A program made the translations under genes and the position numbers. From DAIOEK01 sp963721445 (GTDB taxonomy: Bacteria > Chloroflexota > Anaerolineae > Anaerolineales > Anaerolineaceae), in NCBI GenBank assembly GCA_963721445.1, contig CAVRIZ010000005.1, positions 930,001 to 994,000 on the forward strand: 64,000 nucleotides of DNA, given 5' to 3'. The notes beneath the pieces were generated by a model that did not search any database, was not told the DNA's origin, and saw only the letters and a program-made list of their open reading frames with translations. This document shows, in pieces, positions 36,786 to 45,185 of the stretch; the first letter of the stretch is position 1; each line of letters starts with the position of its first letter.

Positions 36786-39309
36786 TTACCCCATCAAATG
36801 GCTTTCGCGGGCGATGATCTCATCTTGCAATTCTTTGCCGATGGCGGTGAAATAGGCGTTGTAACCGGTTACCCTTACCAGCAGGTGGCGGTAGTTTTCT
36901 GGATGTTTCTGGGCGTCTTTCAACATTTCAGCATTGATCATGTTGATCTGCAACGCCGTCCCGCCGTTTTCGGTATATCCGCGCAGGAAAGACTTAAATT
37001 TGTCGCGGTGTTCCGGATCGCGCAAAATGGATGGATTGAAGGTCATGGTATGACTGGCTCCATTTGGCAGCACGTTGAAATATTCCTGCCAGTCGCCTTT
37101 TCCATCCAGCGCCTTTCCGCCCAGTACCTTACCAACCGAATTTGCATTGGCCGTAGGACCATTGGTATCCACCCCATTGGAAGGACAGATGGCATTGGAG
37201 AGGAACCGTCCCTTCGGACGCCCGTCAGGGCTGGCCGGAAGGATGTACCCGTAGGCGATCCAATAATTCCAGCTCAACATGCCTGGACGGTATTGCCGAT
37301 CTGTAGCCGGAGTCTTGTGGTTCCAGGTTTCTTCAGTCCAAAGCTGCATCACCTTCCAGGCTAGCGCATCCGCTTCATCGTCATCCCGCCCATATTTGGG
37401 CGCTTTGTTGACCGCTTTAGCCTGCAAGATTTCATGCCCGATCCAGTTATCACGCAGCGCTTGGATTAATTCCGCCATGGTGCAGATCTTCTTGTCGAAA
37501 ACAAGGTATTTGATCGCCAGCAGCGAATCAACGGTTGTGGCGAAGGTAACCGCTTCTACCGTTACATATTTGAGTTCCGCGCCACCTTCATTGATATCCA
37601 TGCCGCTCTCCGCGCAACCCTTCACCAGACAGGAGAGAAATGGGGTGGGGGTAAATTTTGCCCGAATGGCATCCGTCCGATTGTATATATCTGCCACCTG
37701 TCTGCAGGATGAACCGGGTCTGTTCTGCATACGCTATCCAGAATTGCTCAAATGTGGTGAAGATACTTGCATCGCCCGTATCCGGACCGTGGCGGATGAC
37801 AGGCTCCGTCTTACCGGTGATAGGATCCGTAAACGCATGAAAATCATAGCCGCCTGTCAGCGCCAGTTCGACCGCCTTGTACAGGTTCAGGTTGATATCC
37901 ACCGTTCCGGAACGGTCATTCCCCGCCATGGTGTTTTCCAGGCAGCCTACCGGAGCGTAGTCAAAGACATTTTTCTCGTTGATCAGATCTTCCACACCGG
38001 AACGATGCGCCTGAAGCATCATCCCCGCCATGGAGCGTTCATCAAAATTGAGCAGAAATGGCGCTCCCTGGCTGGTGGAGATCATTTCCGTTACCTTGTC
38101 CAGCAATCGCTCAGGCGAACCCCGATGCAGGCGGACATTGGGTTTGGGCTCTAATATTGGCGACATCTCATCGATCACTTCCAACATGGCATAGGTCAGA
38201 TCATTGGTGCAATCCTTCCCGTTCCGCGCCCAACCCCGGAAAGGGTGATGAGCTGCCCGAAACCGGCGGTAATTCCCTGGTTGCCGTTGGTACGGATCAT
38301 GGCATCATAGGCGGTGTTGGCGTGGATCCACATGCATTTGAGGATATCCTTGCCAAACTCGCGATCCATTCCATCTGCAAGGGATTTTTCCCATAATGGG
38401 AGGAGGTATTGATCGATCCGGCCGAAGGAAGTACCCGGACCGGGATAGTTTTCATCGCTCATCACCAGCATATGGGTCATCCAGAGCGCTTGAATGGCTT
38501 CCCAGAAAGTCTGCGGCGGTTCCCAGGGAACACGCTCCAGATTTTTTGCCATCTGCTGTAATTCAGCTTTCCGGTTTATGATCCTCCTCCTGATTGGCCA
38601 GTTCCAAACACAGAGTCCGATATCCTGCCGCGACTTCCCGAGCCATCGATGCGGATATCATCATGGCACGGAGTTGAGCCCCCTTTTTGCCCTTCTTATC
38701 TTTATCATCCAACCGCGCGTAGTGCTGCTCCAACCCCACATGGATACCCTTCCATCCTTCGCGGATCACTCTGGCATAATCAGGGATCAGATGTCCGCTG
38801 GTTGCGCCGGCATTTCCATAGCCGTGATTGTGCAACCAGAACAATGCTTTGCGCATCCCCCCCTTGCCGACCAATAGGTCACGATACTCTTCGCCTTCTT
38901 TTTCCGTCAGGCAGCGCGAGGTTTGGATATTGAAACGAGCCCCCGCCAGAAGATCTCCTGGAAGGATTTCCATCGGCAGGTAATGGGTCATCACTTCCTT
39001 TACAAACCAGGCCAGCCGCTCGGGTAATGACCAGCTCCAAAAATCGGGATGGAGCACCACCGGTCGGGCTGTCTGTTGGAATCCTGAGGTAAACGTGGGG
39101 AAGAATGTGTACGTCTCGGGGACTATGTAGAAATTCGTTTCCTGGTATTGGGTATCCCAGGGCGTCCCGGTCGTCCACGAAGTAAACTCGTTATTCCATT
39201 TCCGTTTCACCCCCTGAAAGTAAAAATCCCGTAACCATTGAATTCTCGGAGACAGGTTTTTGGGTTCCTTGATTTGATACGTGGATTGTTCCAAAGCCGG
39301 CGTGCACAT
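36786..39309 (-). CDS. Glycyl-radical enzyme of unknown substrate (three frame breaks)
   Basis: About 840 residues after repair at about 38572 (extra C), 38225 and 37701 (extra A). Each junction restores family sequence, for example AEQTRFILQ joined to QVADIYNRTDAIRAKF. The thiyl-radical Cys is in PVGCLENT, a GCxE motif: the C-x-E pair is found in eliminases such as glycerol and choline lyases, whereas pyruvate formate-lyase has two adjacent Cys. The C-terminal radical loop reads VRVTGYNAYF with the conserved Gly. Also present is the SNGVDTNGPTANANS segment. I cannot name the substrate; residues flanking the site (VPETYTFFPTF, FHAFTDPITG) do not match a subfamily I recall. Four bases follow the regulator gene, so all are one operon. 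Confidence 0.85.
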
Positions 39310-39312
39310 CGG

Positions 39313-40032
39313 TTATTCTCCTTTCCAGTGTTCCTCGCCATGATTCAACATCTCTAACATGACGAGACTGGCTTCTCTGGACTGACGGTTTTGAATCGCT
39401 TTGACCAATTGCGAGTGAAAATCAAACACTTGCTGGATGACAGGACTGCACAGGTTATCGGTAAAGAATGCCCGCGTGTAGCTGGTATAAGCGCCCTTGA
39501 ATGAGTTCAGAATTAATGGATAAACGGAATTGCCCGATGCACGGGCGATCAGCAAATGAAATGCAAAGTCAAGCTCGGTAAGGGCTTCCGGGGCGGAACA
39601 ATCTACCGTGGTTTCCGCAGCCAGGACGCGCTGCATTTCAGCCAGATGATGCCTGGATCGCTTCCTGGCAGCCAGTGCCGCCGTTTCGCTTTCGATCAGC
39701 CTTCGAAAGGCAAACAGGTCCTGTCGGAATGATTCATCCAGGTGACCTTCCCGATATGCCACCAGGCTGTCAAGCAATGCCAGCGAGCCGGTATTCTGGT
39801 AATCGTTCACCCTGACTCCGTGCCGGGGAGAGATGGTCACCAATCCGCGGGCTGCAAGTTCGACCAGGGCTTCGTGCAGAACGGGTCGACTGACGTTGAG
39901 CTGGACCGCGAATTCACGCTCTGGCGGAAGTTTAATTCCAATGGGAAATTCACCCGATAAGATCCATGTTTCGATCCGGGCAACGCAGGTCTCTTTTAGG
40001 GATTGGGCTTTGGCTAAAAGGTTGTCAGTCAT
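39313..40032 (-). CDS. FadR-subfamily GntR transcriptional regulator
   Basis: 239 residues. Winged helix (LPPEREFAVQLNVSRPVLHEALVELAARGLV) and an all-helical FCD effector domain with metal-site residues (RRLIESETAALAA, ELDFAFHLLIARASGN, FDFHSQLVKAI). FCD domains bind carboxylic acids, so the ligand, and perhaps the enzyme's substrate, may be an organic acid. ATG 40032 is chosen because the upstream in-frame TTG at 40101 lies inside the promoter. The stop is four bases before the glycyl-radical enzyme gene. A perfect operator lies between promoter and start. Confidence 0.88.
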   Translation of the reverse strand: MTDNLLAKAQSLKETCVARIETWILSGEFPIGIKLPPEREFAVQLNVSRPVLHEALVELAARGLVTISPRHGVRVNDYQNTGSLALLDSLVAYREGHLDESFRQDLFAFRRLIESETAALAARKRSRHHLAEMQRVLAAETTVDCSAPEALTELDFAFHLLIARASGNSVYPLILNSFKGAYTSYTRAFFTDNLCSPVIQQVFDFHSQLVKAIQNRQSREASLVMLEMLNHGEEHWKGE

Positions 40033-40045
40033 TGGGAATTCCAAG

Positions 40046-40064
40046 TTGGTGGTATTACCACCAA
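40046..40064. promoter_or_regulatory. Operator of the FadR-type regulator
   Basis: TTGGTGGTATTACCACCAA is a perfect 19-base palindrome with a central base, containing the TGGT...ACCA halves usual for FadR-subfamily operators. It begins nine bases after the -10 box, so binding would block the start of transcription. Confidence 0.8.
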
Positions 40065-40072
40065 CAAATAAC

Positions 40073-40101
40073 AGCATAACAAAATTCCCGCCCATTTTCA
40101 A
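40073..40101 (-). promoter_or_regulatory. Promoter of the glycyl-radical operon
   Basis: On the minus strand TTGAAA (complement of 40096-40101), 17 bases, TATGCT (complement of 40073-40078). The operator follows directly. Confidence 0.7.
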
Positions 40102-40128
40102 GTACTAAAATGAAAGAGAGCGGGAATT
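40083..40128 (-). terminator. Hairpin ending the two-component operon, overlapping the next promoter
   Basis: AATTCCCGC (40083-40091) pairs with GCGGGAATT (40120-40128), with an inner CATTTT/AAAATG stem. On the minus strand TTTTG follows. It stands 18 bases past the kinase stop and contains the -35 box of the glycyl-radical operon. Confidence 0.6.
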
Positions 40129-40145
40129 CAAAATCTTTTGGTATT

Positions 40146-41535
40146 TTATTTATTCGGAACTTGTTCGTGAAAAACCGGAAGCCAGACAGTGAACGATGTT
40201 CCTGAACCTTCTTTCGATTGTACTTCAATCACCCCGCTGTGATTTTTTACGATCCAGAACGCGATGGAGAGTCCCAATCCAAAGCTGCTCCCGTCTGCTG
40301 AGCGAGTCCGTGCCTTATCACCCCGGTAAAACCGCTCGAATATATGAGGCAGATCACGGGCGGGAATACCCGGCCCTGTATCCGTGATCATGGTTTGGAC
40401 ACGGTTATCCACCGTTTTTAGGGACACGATAACTGATCCGCCAGCCGGAGTGTATTTCACCGCGTTTGCCAATAGATTCAAATACACCTGTTTCATGCGA
40501 TCCCGGTCAGCCATCACTTCCACCGGCTCAATATCGCTGATCTGTAGTTTGATCTTCTCACCTGCCAGTACCTGAACCTGTTGGAAGACTTCAACCAGAA
40601 CGCTGTCCAGATCAATTTTCTGCAAATTCAAGGGGAAGCTTTCCAGATTCTGCCTGTGCAAGCAGGAGTAAATCGCCCACCATGCGCGTTAACCGGTCCA
40701 CTTCACTTTCAATTGTCTGCAGCGATTCCTCATCTGGTTTTTTCATTTTGCGTAACAGGCTCACATTCCCCTTGATCACGGTCAGGGGAGTCCGTAATTC
40801 GTGGCTGACATCTGCCATGAACCGCTTCTGGGTAGAAAACAGCTGTTCCAAACGATTCAGCGTCTGATTAAAGGCTTCGATCAAAATCCCGATCTCATTT
40901 TGGGAATGGGTCGTATTCGGGATTCGTCGGGATAGATCATCAGCATTGGTGATACTTAATGCGGCAGCGGTCACTTTCTCGAGGGGCGCCAGTACCTGCC
41001 CGGTAAGCAACCAACCCGCGATAGCCGCAACGGTTACAAATAGAACCATGGCACCTGCTAAAACCCATAGCATGGTTCGGAGTGTGAGGTCGATAAGAAA
41101 ACGATTTTCCCCGATCTGAAGCAAACCCACCCGTCTGCCTTCCACCACCAACGGAACGCTTAACACCCGAAGGGAAGCCTTGTTCACCAGACTATCGCGG
41201 TAGACGGGTGAGACCGTCCGTAGACCTGTAGAATCCAGTGGTTGATCCAACCGGCTGATATTCGGTGAGGTAATTTTTAGATCGTTTTTCTCATTCCACA
41301 CCTGCACAAAGATGGCTGAGGTCACATCCAATGATGGGAATTCGATGATTTCCAGGTCTCCCATTGCGTTGATTCGTGTGTTTATGATGATCTGATGGGC
41401 AGTTTGATTTAATGAGAGGTCCATCTGGTCAACCAGCATAACACTTACCAGGCCATAAATAGCGATCCCGAAAAACAACAGGATCGCTCCGGCAACCGCC
41501 GCATATAGGACTGTCAGTCTAGTTCGAAGAGTCAT
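40146..41535 (-). CDS. HAMP-containing sensor histidine kinase (one frame break)
   Basis: About 462 residues after removing one base from a G4 run at 40632-40635. Two membrane helices (residues about 8-33 and 160-185) flank an extracytoplasmic sensor of about 125 residues. A HAMP domain, HisKA with the phospho-acceptor in DVSHELRTPLTVIKGN, and HATPase_c (NLLANAVKYTP, ITDTGPGIP, FGLGLSIAFWI) follow. Its ATG overlaps the response-regulator stop by one base (TGATG), so the pair is translated together. The stimulus is unknown. Confidence 0.92.
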
Positions 41536-42212
41536 CAGGGCATTTCACGCAAGACATACCCCACACCGCGGACTGTGTGAATCAATTGGGCTTCATCACC
41601 CACAACGAGCTTCTGACGCAGGTAACGAATATAGACATCCAGCACGTTTGATTCTCCACCAAAGTCGTACCCCCATACCCGGTCGAAAATCATTTCGCGT
41701 GTGAGTACCTGACGGGGATGGCGCATGAACAACTCAAGTAGATCATATTCTTTCGCTGTTAATTGGATTTCACGTCCTGAACGGATCGCTTGCCTGGAAG
41801 CCGTATCGAGGGTAAGGTCTGAGAAGGTGAGAACTGGAATTCGTTCAGGTTGAGTGCGCCTGAGTAAAGCCCGGATCCGGGCTAATAACTCATCCAATTC
41901 AAATGGCTTAACCATATAATCATCGGCGCCAGCATCCAAACCCTGGACTCGATCTTGGACCATATCTTTGGCTGTCAGCATCAGGATGGGGATGGGTCCA
42001 CTCGCCCGCAAGCGCCGACATACTTCCAACCCATCCATACCTGGTAACATCCAGTCTAAAACAATCAGGTCTGGGTGCCATTCTCTGGCTTTATTCAATC
42101 CCTCGTGTCCATCAACGGCGGTTTCGACCTGATATCCTTCAAAAGACATTCCCCGGCGTAAAAATCGGAGAATACCTTCATCGTCTTCAATGATCAAGAT
42201 TTTTTCTTTCAT
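41535..42212 (-). CDS. OmpR/PhoB-family response regulator
   Basis: 225 residues from ATG 42212, which has GGAGGG upstream. Receiver domain with acidic pair IIEDDE, phospho-acceptor Asp in LIVLDWMLPG and switch Lys in VKPFE. C-terminal winged helix: LTAKEYDLLELFMRHPRQVLTREMI and IDVYIRYLRQK-like end. Partner of the downstream kinase. Confidence 0.95.
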   Translation of the reverse strand: MKEKILIIEDDEGILRFLRRGMSFEGYQVETAVDGHEGLNKAREWHPDLIVLDWMLPGMDGLEVCRRLRASGPIPILMLTAKDMVQDRVQGLDAGADDYMVKPFELDELLARIRALLRRTQPERIPVLTFSDLTLDTASRQAIRSGREIQLTAKEYDLLELFMRHPRQVLTREMIFDRVWGYDFGGESNVLDVYIRYLRQKLVVGDEAQLIHTVRGVGYVLREMP

Positions 42213-42342
42213 AGTTCCCTCCAGAGTCATTTTAATCATAATGTTAATAAAACCCTCCGTCAAGCTGATGCTTATACCATACTTGTTCAGTCTGTATAGC
42301 TCTTGTGGATTTTTCGGAAACCAAACCATTGAAGAGGGAGGG

Positions 42343-42348
42343 TATAAT
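42343..42348 (+). promoter_or_regulatory. -10 box just before the M23 peptidase gene
   Basis: TATAAT in GGGTATAATCG, only eight bases before ATG 42357. The transcript would start about two bases before the ATG, so the mRNA would be nearly leaderless. Confidence 0.5.
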
Positions 42349-42356
42349 CGTGGACA

Positions 42357-43067
42357 ATGATTGTAAAGCATACACGTGTTTGGTTACTGGTAGCCATCCT
42401 AACCCTGCTTGGATTGCTTGGAGGATACTGGATCTATCGGTTTGTATTCCTCACTGCCAATCGAACTGCATGGGTCATGAAATTCATCCGAAATCCGGAT
42501 CAATATACAGGCTGGACACAAAAGGCGTTAAATCGTTGCAATAACGCACCATTTATTTCGCCGACAGACGGCTTCATTGGTTTTCTATGGGAAGATTCAT
42601 TCCGACCTTTCCATCGACATCAGGGGGTTGATATCTTCGGAGGCGGTTTACCCGGCATCACACCCGTCTACTCAGTAACAGACGGATATCTAAACCGCGA
42701 GGTTACCTGGAAATCCAGTCTTATAATTCGAGTCCCCAGTGACCCGCTTCAACCAGGCAGGCAAATCTGGGTATATTACACTCATCTTGCTGACCCGGAG
42801 GGAACTTCTACGATCCTCTCCACCTTCCCCCCAGGTACTTCGGATATACCAATTCGGCAGGGAGACCTGCTGGGTTATCAGGGAAATTACTCTGGAAACC
42901 CCGGTAATCCGGTTGGGGTACACCTTCATATATCCGTTCTCAAAGATGATGGACAAGGTCATTATCTGAATGAACTGAAGATCAAGAATACGCTGGACCC
43001 ATCCGGGTATTTTGGCTTATCTTTAAATGCCATAGATCAACCATCTATGCCTGTCAGCTGCCCATAA
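42357..43067 (+). CDS. Membrane-anchored M23 (LytM-type) peptidase
   Basis: 236 residues. One N-terminal membrane helix (residues 8-32), then an M23 domain with zinc motifs HRHQGVDIFG (HxxxD) and GVHLHISV (HxH). The expected role is cleavage of cross-link peptides in cell-wall-like material or of extracellular proteins. No ribosome site is visible, in line with a leaderless start. Alone in its transcription unit. Confidence 0.85.
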   Translation: MIVKHTRVWLLVAILTLLGLLGGYWIYRFVFLTANRTAWVMKFIRNPDQYTGWTQKALNRCNNAPFISPTDGFIGFLWEDSFRPFHRHQGVDIFGGGLPGITPVYSVTDGYLNREVTWKSSLIIRVPSDPLQPGRQIWVYYTHLADPEGTSTILSTFPPGTSDIPIRQGDLLGYQGNYSGNPGNPVGVHLHISVLKDDGQGHYLNELKIKNTLDPSGYFGLSLNAIDQPSMPVSCP

Positions 43068-43134
43068 TCCGAGTCTTTTTGACACTGTAATAATCATGTA
43101 ATATTTGAACGGCTTGAGAAATCCCTATCCTGGC

Positions 43135-43140
43135 TATAAT
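43135..43140 (+). promoter_or_regulatory. -10 box of the six-gene operon
   Basis: TATAAT in GGCTATAATTA, 45 bases before the first start codon. The best -35 is TTGAGA at 43114-43119 with a short 15-base spacer. Confidence 0.5.
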
Positions 43141-43184
43141 TAAGAAAATACATATACTCTCCGGTTAAGCCGTAGGAGGGTCTG

Positions 43185-44000
43185 ATGCTTTCTTATAGAG
43201 AGGTGTCAGCCAGGTTACAAGACCTAAAGTTGCCAGTTGAAGTTCCCTTGATCGTCCATGCCAGCCTATCCAAAGTTGGTGGAATTCGCGGTGGCGTGGA
43301 AACGATGCTGGGAGCTCTCTTTACGTTATCTGAACGATTACTATTTCCCACGTTTACCTATAAAACAATGGTCATTCCCCATGAGGGGCCTGATGATAAT
43401 GGCATGACCTACGGAGTTGGGCATGACACCAACCCGATGGCGGAAATTTATCACCCCCTCATGTCTGTCGATCGAACGATCGGGTTATTGGCAGAAAAAT
43501 TCCGACAAATGCCAAATACCCGACGATCATTTCATCCCATATTATCTTTTACTGCATCCAATTTTGATGAATCGATAACCGCACAAACCAAACTGGATCC
43601 GTTGGCACCAATCAGGGTTCTTGCCGATCACAACGGTTGGATCGTTCTTATCGGTGTTGACCAGACCAGTAATACAACCATCCATTTCGGTGAAAAAATG
43701 GCTGGCAGAAAAGACTTTACCCGCTGGGCATTGACTGAGGACGGAGTCCAGGACTTTCCCGGCTTCCCGGGATGTTCGGATGGCTTTAACCAGATCGCAC
43801 CCATTTTGCAGGGTGTGACCCATCAGGTAACGCTTGGAAATACGACTGTTTTAGCGATGCCAGTGGTGTTCGTAATTGATGTGACAAAAGCGATGATCTT
43901 GTCTGACCCGGAAGCCTTGTTGTGTAACAGGCAGGATTGCCCCCGTTGTATGGCTATACGAAAAGATGTCCGTACAAATTCAGATATCGGGATTAGCTGA
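43185..44000 (+). CDS. AAC(3)/YokD-family aminoglycoside N3'-acetyltransferase homologue
   Basis: 271 residues. Family motifs: VHASLSKVGGIRGGVETMLGAL, LLFPTFTYKTM, RSFHPILSFTA and GWIVLIGVDQTSNTTIHFGE. The fold uses acetyl-CoA to modify amino groups. Chromosomal homologues are common in environmental bacteria and often have no known link to antibiotics, so I do not call it a resistance gene. AGGAGG ribosome site. First gene of a run of six with gaps of 5 to 27 bases. Confidence 0.85.
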   Translation: MLSYREVSARLQDLKLPVEVPLIVHASLSKVGGIRGGVETMLGALFTLSERLLFPTFTYKTMVIPHEGPDDNGMTYGVGHDTNPMAEIYHPLMSVDRTIGLLAEKFRQMPNTRRSFHPILSFTASNFDESITAQTKLDPLAPIRVLADHNGWIVLIGVDQTSNTTIHFGEKMAGRKDFTRWALTEDGVQDFPGFPGCSDGFNQIAPILQGVTHQVTLGNTTVLAMPVVFVIDVTKAMILSDPEALLCNRQDCPRCMAIRKDVRTNSDIGIS

Positions 44001-44015
44001 AAGGTTGGATAATTC

Positions 44016-45173
44016 TTGACAAGTTTCATTACTCATCTCGAATGCTCCATCTGCGGAACAATTTACTCTCACAGAGAAGTAAACAATACCTGTCTGCAAT
44101 GTAACTCTCCCCTTTTTGCTGCCTATGGATTGCTTCAGGTTGGAGAAATACTCACCAAAGATACTGTTCTTTCGCGTCCAGCAGGACTCTGGAGATGGTC
44201 AGAATTATTGCCGGTCGTAAATGAGGCAAACCAGATATCTCTTGGCGAAGGTGACACCCCGGTCATTCCATTAAAAAATATTGGCGCAATGATTGGAACT
44301 GATCGATTATTTTTAAAGGATGAAGCTGGAAATCCAACCGCATCATTCAAAGCGCGTGGTTTGTGTGTTGCCCTATCAAAAGGGATCGAACTCGGATTAA
44401 CTACATTTGCACTACCTACTGCGGGAAACGCGGGTGGAGCACTTGCCGCGTATGCTGCTCGAGCCGGGGTGGACGCGCATATCTATATGCCAAAGAGTTC
44501 TCCGCAATCCAACCGCAGCGAAGTGATCGATTATGGCGCCCATTTGCATCTGGTGGATGGAACCATTCAACAAGCTGCCAAGCATGCCAACGAAGATTGC
44601 CAAAAATTCGGATGGTTCAATATGGCCACTTTTAAGGAACCATATCGGGTTGAGGGGAAGAAGACATTAGGTTTTGAACTGGCGGAATTTCTCGATTGGG
44701 AGTTGCCAGATTGGATCATATATCCAACCGGTGGCGGAACAGGTTTGATCGGGATGTGGAAAGCCTTCAATGAGCTGGCGGAGTTAGGTTGGATCGCACC
44801 CGGACAGCCCAGATTCGCGGCAATTCAGGCAGCAGGCTGCGCCCCTGTCGTCAAAGCCTTTCGGGAGAATCAACCAAATACCGAAGACTGGCCTACTCCA
44901 TTTACAATCGCGTCCGGTCTGAACGTGCCCAGTGTTTTTGCCGGGCGAAAGCTCCTCAAAATCCTCCATGAAACCAAAGGGGTTGCCATGGATGTAAGTG
45001 AAGAAGAGATTCTATCCGCACAGACTACCTTGGGAAAAATAGAAGGCATTCTGGCATCACCGGAAGGCTCAGCCACGCTTGCAGGTTTTGAAAAATTGCT
45101 AAATATGGGTATTATTAAACATCACGAAAAAGTTGTACTATTCAACACAGCTAGTGGATTGAAGTACTTTTAA
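44016..45173 (+). CDS. thrC: Threonine synthase
   Basis: 385 residues starting at TTG. An N-terminal zinc ribbon (CSIC...CLQC) is followed by the PLP-dependent fold type II domain: Schiff-base Lys in GNPTASFKARG, phosphate loop TAGNAGGALAAYAARAG and GGGTGLIGMWKAF. Converts O-phosphohomoserine to threonine. It sits 15 bases after the acetyltransferase gene and 12 before the sensor kinase. Confidence 0.9.
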   Translation: MTSFITHLECSICGTIYSHREVNNTCLQCNSPLFAAYGLLQVGEILTKDTVLSRPAGLWRWSELLPVVNEANQISLGEGDTPVIPLKNIGAMIGTDRLFLKDEAGNPTASFKARGLCVALSKGIELGLTTFALPTAGNAGGALAAYAARAGVDAHIYMPKSSPQSNRSEVIDYGAHLHLVDGTIQQAAKHANEDCQKFGWFNMATFKEPYRVEGKKTLGFELAEFLDWELPDWIIYPTGGGTGLIGMWKAFNELAELGWIAPGQPRFAAIQAAGCAPVVKAFRENQPNTEDWPTPFTIASGLNVPSVFAGRKLLKILHETKGVAMDVSEEEILSAQTTLGKIEGILASPEGSATLAGFEKLLNMGIIKHHEKVVLFNTASGLKYF

Positions 45174-45185
45174 CCAGGTGGTTGT

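Noticed and set aside
40033..40101. Longer N terminus of the FadR-type regulator from a TTG
   Set aside because: The extra codons cover the -35, -10 and operator, so they are upstream of the transcript.
43185..44000. Acquired aminoglycoside-resistance gene
   Set aside because: Homologues of this fold are common chromosomal genes; there is no mobile context and it is embedded in a housekeeping-like operon.
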